Positions 13,395 through 20,897 of a stretch of DNA of 25,148 bases are shown here, in pieces. This DNA comes from M3007 sp964392655 (GTDB taxonomy: Bacteria; Bacteroidota; Bacteroidia; Chitinophagales; Saprospiraceae): positions 1 through 25,148 of the forward strand of contig CAYMQY010000036.1 of assembly GCA_964392655.1 (NCBI GenBank). Direction: 5' to 3'. Numbering within the stretch: position 1 is the stretch's first letter; every line of letters starts with the position of its first letter. A model generated the notes under the pieces. The model saw only the letters and a program-made list of their open reading frames with translations, was not told where the DNA came from and did not search any database. Both the position numbers and the translations under genes were made by a program.

Positions 13395-14387
13395 ATGCCG
13401 TACCGTTTTTTTACCCTGTTCAGTTGTTGCTTTGCCCTGTCGGCAGGCGCACAAGACCTGCACTTTTCCCAGTTTTACCACAACCCCATGCACGGTAGCC
13501 CGGCCCTTACCGGGGCGTTCAGCGGCGATTTTCGCGCGATGGGCCTGTACCGCAACCAATGGGCCAGCGTACCGGTGTCGTACAGCACAATTGCGCTGGG
13601 CGCCGACAAAAAAATGATGGAGTTTGGAGGAAATACGGTGGCTGCGGGTCTGCTTGTGCAGCACGACAAAGCCGGCGACGCGGGACTCACCTGGACGCAA
13701 GTGGGACTGTCGGGCAGCGTGAGCCGGGCCTTGAATGCGCAGCATACGGTGTCTGTCGGCTTCGGCGCGACGCTCGCCCAGCGCCGGTTCGACATTTCCG
13801 GCCTCAAATTCAGGGGACAGTGGACAGGCGACGTGTACAATCCGGCTTTGCCCAACAACGAGACGTTCGACCAGTCCTCGGGCCTGGTGCCGTCCTTGTC
13901 GGCGGGGCTTGCCTGGCGCCTGACCATGCCCGATCCGCGCACCGAAGCAAGCGTGGGTATCGGCGCTTTTCACCTCAATCAACCCACGGTCGGGTTTCGG
14001 GACGACAGCCGCGAGACGCTGCCCATGCGTTGGTCGGTATTGGCAAATTCTACCGTGCGTATAAACCAAAACCTCGATGCAGTCGTTTTCGGCGAAGTCT
14101 GGCAAATGGGTGCTGCACAGGAAACCCTGTTCGGCGGCGGCGCTCGGATGTGGCTGGCGCCCGGCGAACGGGCTATTCGGTTCACGCTGGCCACGCGTTT
14201 GGGCGATGCCGTCATTCCGGCGGTGCAGTACGAATTTGGCGACTGGACAGTGGGACTCAGTTATGACTGGAATACCTCCGATTTCGAGACGGCTACCAAC
14301 GGACGCGGCGGCATGGAAGTCGCCGTGGTATACCGCGCCCAGCCCGTGCCGCCGCCGAAACAGTTCAAATCGTGCCCGATTTTTTGA
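13395..14387 (+). CDS. PorP/SprF-family type IX secretion membrane protein
   Basis: A 330-residue outer-membrane beta-barrel. The start at 13395 gives a clean signal peptide (MPYRFFTLFSCCFALSAGA, then Q). The mature protein opens with the family hallmark QDLHFSQFYHNPMHGSPALTG and YRNQWASVP, and alternates glycine and aromatic residues as in a barrel. PorP/SprF proteins occur in many copies in Bacteroidota and serve the type IX secretion and gliding machinery, usually paired with an OmpA or large adhesin gene. That pairing is seen here: the next gene starts 29 bases later. This copy is probably a paralogue for a specific substrate rather than the core PorP, as porK-N are not in the window. Confidence 0.88.
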   Translation: MPYRFFTLFSCCFALSAGAQDLHFSQFYHNPMHGSPALTGAFSGDFRAMGLYRNQWASVPVSYSTIALGADKKMMEFGGNTVAAGLLVQHDKAGDAGLTWTQVGLSGSVSRALNAQHTVSVGFGATLAQRRFDISGLKFRGQWTGDVYNPALPNNETFDQSSGLVPSLSAGLAWRLTMPDPRTEASVGIGAFHLNQPTVGFRDDSRETLPMRWSVLANSTVRINQNLDAVVFGEVWQMGAAQETLFGGGARMWLAPGERAIRFTLATRLGDAVIPAVQYEFGDWTVGLSYDWNTSDFETATNGRGGMEVAVVYRAQPVPPPKQFKSCPIF

Positions 14388-14416
14388 CCCGATCCGACCA
14401 ACCATAAAATCCGTTT

Positions 14417-16516
14417 ATGCAAACAATCCTCAGGGAGATGCTTATTTCGGAAAAAGCCTTGTCGTGGCGTTTTTTCCTCCTGTTTTTGATTTTTTCACTT
14501 GGCGCCGCCGGCGTTTACGGACAATCGCGCCGCGGGTACCTGCGTGCCGGCGACGAGGCTTTCGAACAAAAAAACTACGGTGTGGCGCTTCAGCACTACA
14601 TGATCGCGCTGGAACGCAAGCCCGACGATGCGGTGGCGTTGTGGAAATGTGCGGAAAGCGCACGGCTCATCCACTCGTATCCCCTGGCCGAAAAAATGTA
14701 CCGCCAACTGGAAACCGTGGAAGCGGAAAAAAGCAAAAACCCGTTGCTCCCGTTCCGATTGGGCGAGGTGGTTCGGAGTCAGGGCCGGTACGAAGAAGCG
14801 GCAGCGCACTTCGAGCGTTTTGTGGCGGCGAACCCCGACTCGGAGGTTGCCGATGCCGCCCGGGCGAGCGCGGTCGCCTGCCGCTGGGCGCAACAGCAAA
14901 CCGGCGCAACGATGGAAGTGACCAATGCCGGCAAAAATATCAACAGCCCGTTCAGCGATTTTGCGCCGTTCATCTCCGGCGATACACTCTTTTTTTCCTC
15001 GTACCGATTCGATAAACGCGTGCCGAAAGGACAAACCAAGACCAAACTGACCAGGGTCATGTTTTCGCTTAACGAAGGCCGCGCCCGTGAAACTACCCGC
15101 GCATTTCCGGTCATTGATTCTGCCCACGTGGCGCACACTACCATTTTCGGTGAAGGGCACTTCCTGATTTTCACCCAATGCAAAAACCTGAACGCTTCGG
15201 ACATCCGCTGCGAACTCTGGCTGGCGGTGCAGGACATTCGCAAACGCTGGGGCACGCCGGTGCGCTTGCCGGAGCCGGTCAATGTACCGGGCTACACCAC
15301 CACGCACCCGTCTGTGTCGCAGGATGCAGCATCGGGGCAGTTGCACCTGTGGTTTGCCAGCGACCGACCCGGCGGCAAGGGCGGCCTCGATTTGTGGACG
15401 ATGCCACTGGATACCAACTGGTTTTGCCCCTGCAGTGTACCGGTGGACAGCCGCAAGCCCTTCCGCCTGCCCGAGTTTGAGGAGCCGCCGATAAATCTGG
15501 AGCAGTTGAATACGCCCGGAAACGACGCGACGCCGTTTTTGCACGAACCCTCGTGCACTTTGTATTTCAGTTCCGACGGACGGGACGGGTTTGGCGGCTA
15601 CGATATTTTTAAATCTAAAATAACCGGCACGACGCCGGGTGCTCCCGAAAATGCCGGCCCCGGCCTGAATTCGAGTTACAACGACCTGTACTTCATACTC
15701 CGCCCAGACGGCAAAAGCGGCTACCTGAGCAGCAACCGTCCCGGCTCGCAGTACCTTGACGAGGACAACAAGGCCTGCTGCAACGATATTTTTTCGGTGC
15801 GATTCCCCGAACCGCCCCGGGATTCCACGCCGACTACGGAGGCAAAAACACCGCCGGATCCAATGCGCCCTATCGAGCGCCCGATGATTCCGATCGAGCA
15901 GTTGCAACCCCGGACTCCGCCGGAAGTGCCGGCGCCTGTGCTTGCCGATTTCGTGGGGCTTCCGCTGTATTTCGACAACGACGAACCGGACAAGCGCACC
16001 CAGCGGACCCGCACCCAAAAGAACTACGTGGAAACCGTTCAGGCTTACCTTGAGCGCCAGGCGGAGTACCGGGAACGGTTTTCTGCCGGACTCAGCGGCC
16101 CTCAGCGCGATGCTGCAGAAATGCGGATAGACAGTTTTTTTGACACCGAGGTGCGGCGCGGCTACGAGCGGCTCGATCAACTGTGTGAACTGCTGTTGGT
16201 GCGGCTGAAAGCCGGCGAACCGGTGGAGGTAATCATCAAAGGCTTTACCAGCCCGCGTGCCGAGAGCACGTATAACCTGTCGCTCGGCAAACGCCGCATC
16301 AGCAGCGTGCGGAATTATTTCGATGCCTACGGCGACGGCGTACTGGGACCATACATCGAGTCGGGCCTTTTAAAAGTGTCGGAAGCCAGTTTTGGCGAGA
16401 CCACTGCCCGCCGCGGAATCAGCGATGATCTGCGCGATGAGCGCAATTCCGTGTACCATCCGGATGCCGCGCGAGAGCGTCGCGTGGAAATCGTGGAAAT
16501 TCGCGAGCGCCGTTAA
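14417..16516 (+). CDS. TPR / PD40 beta-propeller / OmpA-like envelope protein
   Basis: A 699-residue protein with an N-terminal signal (hydrophobic core RFFLLFLIFSLGAAGVYG, near residue 35). Residues 38-160 look like TPRs (AGDEAFEQKNYGVALQHYMI; LGEVVRSQGRYEEAAAHFER). Residues 175-470 are PD40/WD40-like repeats (PFISGDTLFFSSYR; LWFASDRPGGKGGLDLW; LYFSSDGRDGFGGYDIF; GYLSSNRPGS). A proline-rich linker follows, then an OmpA-like domain (about 520-699). This order matches PorE/SprE-type type IX secretion periplasmic proteins. In the peptidoglycan motif the usual aspartate is replaced: GFTSPRAESTYNLSLGKRR has Ser where GxTD is expected, although the later Arg is kept. A second ATG at 14441 is also possible. 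It is co-transcribed with PorP/SprF. Confidence 0.85.
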   Translation: MQTILREMLISEKALSWRFFLLFLIFSLGAAGVYGQSRRGYLRAGDEAFEQKNYGVALQHYMIALERKPDDAVALWKCAESARLIHSYPLAEKMYRQLETVEAEKSKNPLLPFRLGEVVRSQGRYEEAAAHFERFVAANPDSEVADAARASAVACRWAQQQTGATMEVTNAGKNINSPFSDFAPFISGDTLFFSSYRFDKRVPKGQTKTKLTRVMFSLNEGRARETTRAFPVIDSAHVAHTTIFGEGHFLIFTQCKNLNASDIRCELWLAVQDIRKRWGTPVRLPEPVNVPGYTTTHPSVSQDAASGQLHLWFASDRPGGKGGLDLWTMPLDTNWFCPCSVPVDSRKPFRLPEFEEPPINLEQLNTPGNDATPFLHEPSCTLYFSSDGRDGFGGYDIFKSKITGTTPGAPENAGPGLNSSYNDLYFILRPDGKSGYLSSNRPGSQYLDEDNKACCNDIFSVRFPEPPRDSTPTTEAKTPPDPMRPIERPMIPIEQLQPRTPPEVPAPVLADFVGLPLYFDNDEPDKRTQRTRTQKNYVETVQAYLERQAEYRERFSAGLSGPQRDAAEMRIDSFFDTEVRRGYERLDQLCELLLVRLKAGEPVEVIIKGFTSPRAESTYNLSLGKRRISSVRNYFDAYGDGVLGPYIESGLLKVSEASFGETTARRGISDDLRDERNSVYHPDAARERRVEIVEIRERR

Positions 16517-16537
16517 GAAAAAACGGGCGAAAAAAAA

Positions 16538-16571
16538 TTTTGATGATTCGAAACCCATTCGTTTAAATTTG
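16538..16571 (+). promoter_or_regulatory. Strong Bacteroidota promoter for the 16656 gene
   Basis: TTTTG (16538-16542), 21 nt spacer, then TAAATTTG (16564-16571), an exact -7 match with a matching -33. It is the best promoter in the window. The predicted leader up to the TTG codon at 16656 is about 78 nt. Confidence 0.65.
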
Positions 16572-16655
16572 CCCGCAAACAAAACTCGGCTGTGAGGTTG
16601 CATCCGCTAATTGCAAGGTCACACCGCCTTTTTTCAAACCAATACTTTCCTTGCC

Positions 16656-17063
16656 TTGGCCAAAAAACGAGTTGTCAAAGATTACGATGCCCTCCCGGAG
16701 GATATCATCCGACTGGTAAAAATGCGCTATCCCACCGGGTTCGTCGCTTCCCTGGTGCAGTACACCAATCAGGAAGGCAAATTAGTTTCGGCGCTGCCGT
16801 TCGAAACCGAAGATGTGTATTACCTTATCCGCATGACCATGCAGGAAGCCAAACGCATTGTCAAAGAGGATGAAGACTACGATGAGGATGGCGTTCTGCG
16901 GGAAGATTTCGGCGACATTGAGGTGGAATCCGAATTCGACGGCGCCGGAGAAGAAGACGAGGACATGGACGAAGGTATCTCCGAAGAGGACGACCACATC
17001 ATCGTAACCCGCCGTCGCGACGACGAGGAAGCCGACGATATCGCCGACGATACGGAGTATTGA
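16656..17063 (+). CDS. Small conserved protein with acidic tail, TTG start
   Basis: A 135-residue protein, soluble and very acidic at its C-terminus (residues 75-135 hold long runs of D and E such as EEDEDMDEGISEEDD). The first 60 residues are conserved-looking (AKKRVVKDYDALPEDIIRLV, then KMRYPTGF and LVSALPFETEDVYYLIRMT). There is no ATG before the conserved part; the TTG at 16656 gives (M)AKKRVVKDYD, the beginning expected from similar Bacteroidota proteins as I recall them. The upstream in-frame TTG at 16611 would add 15 residues of unlike composition. An acidic-tailed protein of this size could be a nucleic-acid mimic or a binding partner of a polymerase or chaperone, but no function is known to me. 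It is ahead of the ECF sigma gene but separated from it by a hairpin and a promoter. Confidence 0.7.
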   Translation: MAKKRVVKDYDALPEDIIRLVKMRYPTGFVASLVQYTNQEGKLVSALPFETEDVYYLIRMTMQEAKRIVKEDEDYDEDGVLREDFGDIEVESEFDGAGEEDEDMDEGISEEDDHIIVTRRRDDEEADDIADDTEY

Positions 17064-17115
17064 TTTTCCAAAGTTCAAACCCGATCTCTACTGCATCGTT
17101 GATGCGGTGTTTCCA

Positions 17116-17149
17116 GCCTCCCCGGTGCATCTGAATGTGCCGGGGAGGC
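17116..17149 (+). terminator. GC-rich hairpin, probable terminator
   Basis: GCCTCCCCGG (17116-17125) pairs perfectly with CCGGGGAGGC (17140-17149). The stem goes on for five more pairs, two of them G-U, to a CTGA tetraloop. It lies 53 bases after the stop at 17063. The downstream T tract is interrupted (GTTACTTTT), so termination may be partial. Confidence 0.5.
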
Positions 17150-17151
17150 GT

Positions 17152-17159
17152 TACTTTTG
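17152..17159 (+). promoter_or_regulatory. -7 promoter element of the ECF sigma gene
   Basis: TACTTTTG is an exact TAnnTTTG match beginning 2 bases after the hairpin at 17116-17149. The start codon of the sigma factor is 64 bases downstream. The hairpin fills the space where the -33 element would be. Confidence 0.45.
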
Positions 17160-17223
17160 CCCAAAACAATTTCCAACAAAACCGGCATCTACGGGTTACC
17201 TCCCGCTTGCGAACTGCACAAAC

Positions 17224-17811
17224 ATGGCAAATACCGATTGGACAGACGAGGCGCTCATCGCCGGTATACAAAGCGGCGGAAGTGCCAGAGAGGAGGCGTT
17301 GAAACGCATCTACCTGCTGCCGGGATTACGGGAAACCGTCATCCGCCACGTGCTGGAACACGGCGGCAGCCGCCAGGATGCCCAGGATATTTTTCAGGAA
17401 TCGCTCGTACTGCTCGACCGCAACCTGCGCGAGGGCCGTTTCGAGGGGAAAAGTGCCCTGAGTACCTACTTCGTGGCTATCGCCAAATGGCGTTGGGTAA
17501 CGGTGCGCCGCCAGCAAGGACGTTACACCGACATCGCTCCGACGCACTACGACGCCGAAGTGGAAAGCCCTGAAGCAGAAGCCATTCGGGCCGAGTACCG
17601 CCAGTTGTTTCAAGAGGCGCTCGGCCAGATCGGCGACCGCTGCCGCGACCTGCTCCGCCTGTACCAACTCGATCACTCCATGGAGGAAATTGCCCGTATG
17701 ATGCAGTACAGCAATGCCGACGTGGCCAAAAAAGAAGCATACCGGTGCCGGATGCGGTTTCGCGAACTGCTGGAAAACAACCCTGCTTTCGCCGCCCTCC
17801 GGGAATCGTAA
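17224..17811 (+). CDS. ECF-type RNA polymerase sigma factor
   Basis: A 195-residue sigma-70 family protein with only regions 2 and 4, as in ECF sigma factors. Region 2 (about 28-95) includes DAQDIFQESLVLLDRNLREG, then the promoter-melting part LSTYFVAIAKWRWVTVRRQQ. Region 4 (about 130-185) has CRDLLRLYQLDHSMEEIARM and MQYSNADVAKKEAYRCRMRF, the -35 binding helix-turn-helix. The start at 17224 (MANTDWTDEALIAGIQ) matches the family start; upstream codons lie in the leader. The membrane protein gene that follows at 17837 is the probable anti-sigma factor, 25 bases downstream. The stimulus and regulon are unknown. Confidence 0.88.
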   Translation: MANTDWTDEALIAGIQSGGSAREEALKRIYLLPGLRETVIRHVLEHGGSRQDAQDIFQESLVLLDRNLREGRFEGKSALSTYFVAIAKWRWVTVRRQQGRYTDIAPTHYDAEVESPEAEAIRAEYRQLFQEALGQIGDRCRDLLRLYQLDHSMEEIARMMQYSNADVAKKEAYRCRMRFRELLENNPAFAALRES

Positions 17812-17836
17812 TTCGCACCTCGTAACTCGAACTTTG

Positions 17837-18781
17837 ATGTCTCGTTTCGATCAAATAGAACGCTATCTGCAGGGGCGCATGCCCGCAGAAGAATTGCAGG
17901 CCTTCGAGGCGGAAATAGCCGGCGACCCGGAATTGGCCGCGCTCGTCCGCAAACATCGCCTGGAGCGACACGGACTGGAATTACTCGTAGAGCGCGACCT
18001 GCTGGCCAAAATGCAGGCATGGGACCGCGAAACGGAACTGTTCCAGCAAGTGCAACCGCGTCGCGCGGTAGTGCGCCCCATGACCTGGGCACTTCGCGCT
18101 GCGGCCGTGTTGGCTTTGGCGGCGCTCGGCTACTGGCTTTTGCGCGATGATTCCGCCACTTCCACCGAACCGGCAGCCCCCATCGTGCGCACGCAACCGG
18201 AGATCAAGCCGCGCGTGCCCTCGGTGCGAAAACGCCAACAGCCGCCCATCCCGCAACGCGAGCAAATGCCGGAGGAAGAACCCGCAGAAGACATTGTGCA
18301 TCAAACTCCGTCCGAACCGGTACCGGCGCCCATCGAGGAAATGTCGCCGGATGACGACATGGATTACGCTGCACTGGCCAATGAATTTTTCCGGGAGCGC
18401 GATTTCGTAGCGCCCGTCAGCAACAAAAGCGGCACTACAAGTTACGATCAGGCGCTGAAAAATTTCCAGGACGGGAAGTACAACGACATCATCTCCAGAA
18501 CATCGCCCGACGGCGGTTCCGACGACGTCGGTCAGAAGGAATTACTTGCGCTCGCCCAGTACAAGAGCGGCCGCTACGCCGAAGCCGCCACTACGTTTCG
18601 CGGGATCATTGCCGGCGGCCGGCAGCCATACGTCCAGCGCGCCGAATGGGGCCTGACCCTTGCCCTCTTGCAGGAACTGCCCACCAAAAAGGGCCAGTTC
18701 TACCGGGCGCTGACGGATATTTTGCGCAACCCGGATCATTTGTTCTACGGGAAAGCCAAGCGGCTGGAGGAGCGCTTGTGA
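17837..18781 (+). CDS. Membrane anti-sigma-like protein with TPR-like C-terminus
   Basis: A 314-residue protein. Residues 1-70 (FDQIERYLQGRMPAEELQAF, DPELAALVRKHRLER) resemble the short helical anti-sigma domain of Bacteroidota, without a zinc-binding HxxxCxxC motif. One membrane helix follows (84-102, WALRAAAVLALAALGYWLL), then a proline-rich linker (108-165) and an outer domain with helical repeats (SYDQALKNFQDGKYNDIISR; LALAQYKSGRYAEAATTFRG) that look like TPRs. The arrangement suggests an inside sigma-binding part and an outside sensing part. It lies 25 bases after the sigma gene. The anti-sigma role is inferred from position and N-terminal pattern, and is not proven. Confidence 0.75.
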   Translation: MSRFDQIERYLQGRMPAEELQAFEAEIAGDPELAALVRKHRLERHGLELLVERDLLAKMQAWDRETELFQQVQPRRAVVRPMTWALRAAAVLALAALGYWLLRDDSATSTEPAAPIVRTQPEIKPRVPSVRKRQQPPIPQREQMPEEEPAEDIVHQTPSEPVPAPIEEMSPDDDMDYAALANEFFRERDFVAPVSNKSGTTSYDQALKNFQDGKYNDIISRTSPDGGSDDVGQKELLALAQYKSGRYAEAATTFRGIIAGGRQPYVQRAEWGLTLALLQELPTKKGQFYRALTDILRNPDHLFYGKAKRLEERL

Positions 18782-18793
18782 AGTGGAGCAAAA

Positions 18794-18931
18794 AAGTGTC
18801 ACAGAGGCTCACAGAGTTTAAGAGAACACAGAGTTTCTTCCGATTAAGAGGGGACAGATTCCTCTTCGGAATGACAAAAATCTCTGTGTCCTCTTAAACT
18901 CTGTGAGCCTCTGTGAGCCTCTGTGACACTT
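18794..18931. repeat. CACAGAGGCT-word inverted repeat between convergent genes
   Basis: The left arm (18794-18833, 40 nt) and right arm (18882-18931, 50 nt) are reverse complements made of 10-nt words (CACAGAGGCT, CACAGAGTTT). The right arm holds one more CACAGAGGCT unit, and there is one further A/G difference. The 48-nt centre folds on its own (TTCCG...AAGAGG against CCTCTTCGGAA) and ends in a GGAATGACAAA tail. It fills the gap between the anti-sigma gene and the convergent OmpA gene. Confidence 0.85.
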
Positions 18932-18937
18932 GCCACT

Positions 18938-20050
18938 CTACCTCGGCAGCACCCGAAACTCCGTGCGCCTGTTCTGAGCGTGCTGCGCGTCGGTGCAATT
19001 GACGCCGTTGCCGCAGTGGTTGACCAGTTGCGTTTCGCCGTACCCGTGGTACTCTAATCGCGAGCGCTTGATACCTCTCGACACGAGGTAGTCCACCACA
19101 CCTTTAGCCCGGCGCTTGGACAGGTCCATATTGAAATCGTCAGAGGAACGAGAGTCGGTGTGGGAATTGATTTCGACCCGGATTTCCGGACGTTTCAGCA
19201 TCAGTTTCAACACTTTTTCGTCAATGACGGCTTTTGCCCGGGCCGACAGCAAATCGCTGTTGAGTGCGTAGTAGATGGGCAGCAGGTTGAAATCCAGCAG
19301 GGAGCATTCTATTTTCCGCCATTCATACCCGTCCGAGTTGTTGTTGCTCCGGTCTTGCACGAGGAAAACCTCTTCGCGTACCACCGGCTCCACGCGCACG
19401 GAATCCACCCGGGTATCCTGCACCAGCACACGTTTCTGGATGGTGGCGTATTCTGCCGGAATTTCGATCTCGCGCACGGTAGCCGGCGTCTGCACGACCT
19501 GGCGTTTGACCACCCGGTAGCGTCCGTTGTCGGGACGTTGCTGCACGTAGGTAGGTTGTTTCACAATTTTTTTCACCGGAATTTGCTTGGTAACCGGCGG
19601 GTACACCACGTAGCAGATCACGTCGCAATCGCCCGGCACCGGCGAATTGCAGCCGTCAATAGCCGGGCGCGTTTCGAACCGGGAATAGCCGGGTTCGATG
19701 ACAAAAGTTTCGAAGGTGTCAATGGTGACCACCTGATTGAGTGTGTAGGTGCTGTACGGTTCTTCCACGAGCAGGGTGTCGTACACGTCACGGTACACCG
19801 CCGGCACGTACTCCAGCCGCTTCGACGCTTCTTTGACCAGTATGCGCTCTTCGACGGTTTTGTACACCGCAGGCACCACTTTATACTGCTGGTAGGCTGG
19901 AGTTGTTACTACACTTTCCACCTCTTTCACTTCCTCAATCGGGCATTTGATGTAGCAGGCGCCGGGTTCGGGGTTGGGGGGATAGTTTTGGGCAAAAAGG
20001 GGCGCGTTGAATAAAAAACCACAAATAACAAAGACGTAGGAAAACCGCAT
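18938..20050 (-). CDS. OmpA-family protein with VPAxY repeats
   Basis: A 370-residue envelope protein with a signal peptide (MRFSYVFVICGFLFNAPLFA, then Q). Residues 255-370 are an OmpA C-terminal domain: NSHTDSRSSDDFNMDLSKRR keeps the peptidoglycan-binding Asp299 and Arg314, and NRRTEFRV closes it. Unlike the OmpA-like protein at 14417-16516, this one should bind peptidoglycan. Residues 50-225 hold an irregular repeat: VVPAVYKTVEERILVKEAS (58-76), YVPAVYRDVYDTLLVEEP (81-98) and EIPAEYATIQKRVLVQDT (196-213), consensus VPAxYxxVxxRxLV. Two cysteine-rich spots (CYIKC, CDVIC) may form disulfides. It converges on the sigma operon across a hairpin. No promoter of the TAnnTTTG type was found before it. 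Confidence 0.85.
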   Translation of the reverse strand: MRFSYVFVICGFLFNAPLFAQNYPPNPEPGACYIKCPIEEVKEVESVVTTPAYQQYKVVPAVYKTVEERILVKEASKRLEYVPAVYRDVYDTLLVEEPYSTYTLNQVVTIDTFETFVIEPGYSRFETRPAIDGCNSPVPGDCDVICYVVYPPVTKQIPVKKIVKQPTYVQQRPDNGRYRVVKRQVVQTPATVREIEIPAEYATIQKRVLVQDTRVDSVRVEPVVREEVFLVQDRSNNNSDGYEWRKIECSLLDFNLLPIYYALNSDLLSARAKAVIDEKVLKLMLKRPEIRVEINSHTDSRSSDDFNMDLSKRRAKGVVDYLVSRGIKRSRLEYHGYGETQLVNHCGNGVNCTDAQHAQNRRTEFRVLPR

Positions 20051-20324
20051 TACGAATATTTTGAAAGATTAAACTACTTGTTTTGATGACTGTAAGATAA
20101 TTGAAGCCGGAATCTGTTGTAAACAGGCTGCTAAAAAGCGCGCGTAAAACTAAAGACACCTGCCAAACAAGGAGGGATGTTTTCTGCAAAATTTAGGCAA
20201 AAATCTTTTTGCGGGACTTTCTGATGCGGAGTAGGGGAGGGGGGCGCGAGAAAATTGCCCGCCTGCGCTTGGAACTGAATCGCCGGCCACGCATGTTTGC
20301 CCTTCATTTTCAACCACAACCGCT
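20051..20324. other. Divergent intergenic region, no gene seen
   Basis: This 274-base region separates the leftward OmpA gene and the rightward acetyltransferase. I see no open frame worth calling and no exact TAnnTTTG. The nearest are CATGTTTG at 20292-20299 (plus) and TAGTTTTA at 20145-20152 (minus), each one base off and without -33 partners. Confidence 0.4.
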
Positions 20325-20828
20325 ATGGACACACCTTTCACACTCCGCACCTGGACGCTTGACGACCTGCCCAGCCTCGTGCGCTACGCCAACAATTTTG
20401 AAATTGCCAGATTCCTGACCGACAAGTTTCCGCACCCGTACACGGAAGAAGCAGGACGGCAGTTCATTGCCCGGAACATGGGTGACACGCCCACCCGGGT
20501 GATGGCTATTGACCTCGATGGGCAGGCCATCGGGGCCATCGGACTGCACCCGCAAGAGGACGTCATGCGCAAAAACCTGGAGATGGGTTACTGGCTTGGC
20601 CAGCCGTTCTGGGGGCGGGGAATCATGACGCGAGCCGTTCCACAGATGGTTGGGTACGGTTTTCAAAACTTTGACGTCACCCGGATTTATGCCCGCGCCT
20701 ACGGCCCCAACTTCGGTTCGCAGCGGGTGCTGGAAAAGGCAGGGTTCGTGCTGGAGGCACACTTCAAAGGCACGATCTTCAAAAACGGGGAGTTTCTGGA
20801 CGAGTTGATTTATGCAGTAAGACGATGA
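20325..20828 (+). CDS. GNAT acetyltransferase, RimJ/RimL type
   Basis: A 167-residue enzyme of the GNAT fold (Acetyltransf_3), using acetyl-CoA to acetylate an amine. It begins TLRTWTLDDLPSLVRYANN, has the strand GQAIGAIGLHPQEDVMRKN, then the acetyl-CoA loop YWLGQPFWGRGIMTRAV (Q/RxxGxG/A type) and GSQRVLEKAGFVLEAHFKG, the usual SxRVxEKxGFxxEG block of RimJ/RimL-like proteins. The substrate may be a ribosomal protein N-terminus or a small molecule; the sequence does not decide. The TGA stop codon lies in the first word of a 7-nt repeat array that follows. Confidence 0.88.
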   Translation: MDTPFTLRTWTLDDLPSLVRYANNFEIARFLTDKFPHPYTEEAGRQFIARNMGDTPTRVMAIDLDGQAIGAIGLHPQEDVMRKNLEMGYWLGQPFWGRGIMTRAVPQMVGYGFQNFDVTRIYARAYGPNFGSQRVLEKAGFVLEAHFKGTIFKNGEFLDELIYAVRR

Positions 20829-20892
20829 GTGATGAGCTATAAGTAATGAGCGATGAGTCCCGTAGTGCACTCATCGCTCATCACTCATCACT
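20824..20892. repeat. GATGAGT heptad array with inverted copy
   Basis: Five 7-nt words run in tandem (GATGAGT, GATGAGC, TATAAGT, AATGAGC, GATGAGT; 20824-20858), then a 10-nt loop, then inverted words (ACTCATC, GCTCATC, ACTCATC, ACT; 20869-20892). The best stem is 13 bp (20846-20858 with 20869-20881). It lies between the convergent GNAT and DUF2207 genes and supplies the GNAT stop codon. It may act as a terminator for both. Confidence 0.85.
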
Positions 20893-20897
20893 AAAAT

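Noticed and set aside
14495..16180. Long open frame (561 codons) on the minus strand inside the OmpA/PD40 gene
   Set aside because: Antisense to a protein with clear TPR, PD40 and OmpA motifs; the translation is Arg/Val/His-rich and without domain structure.
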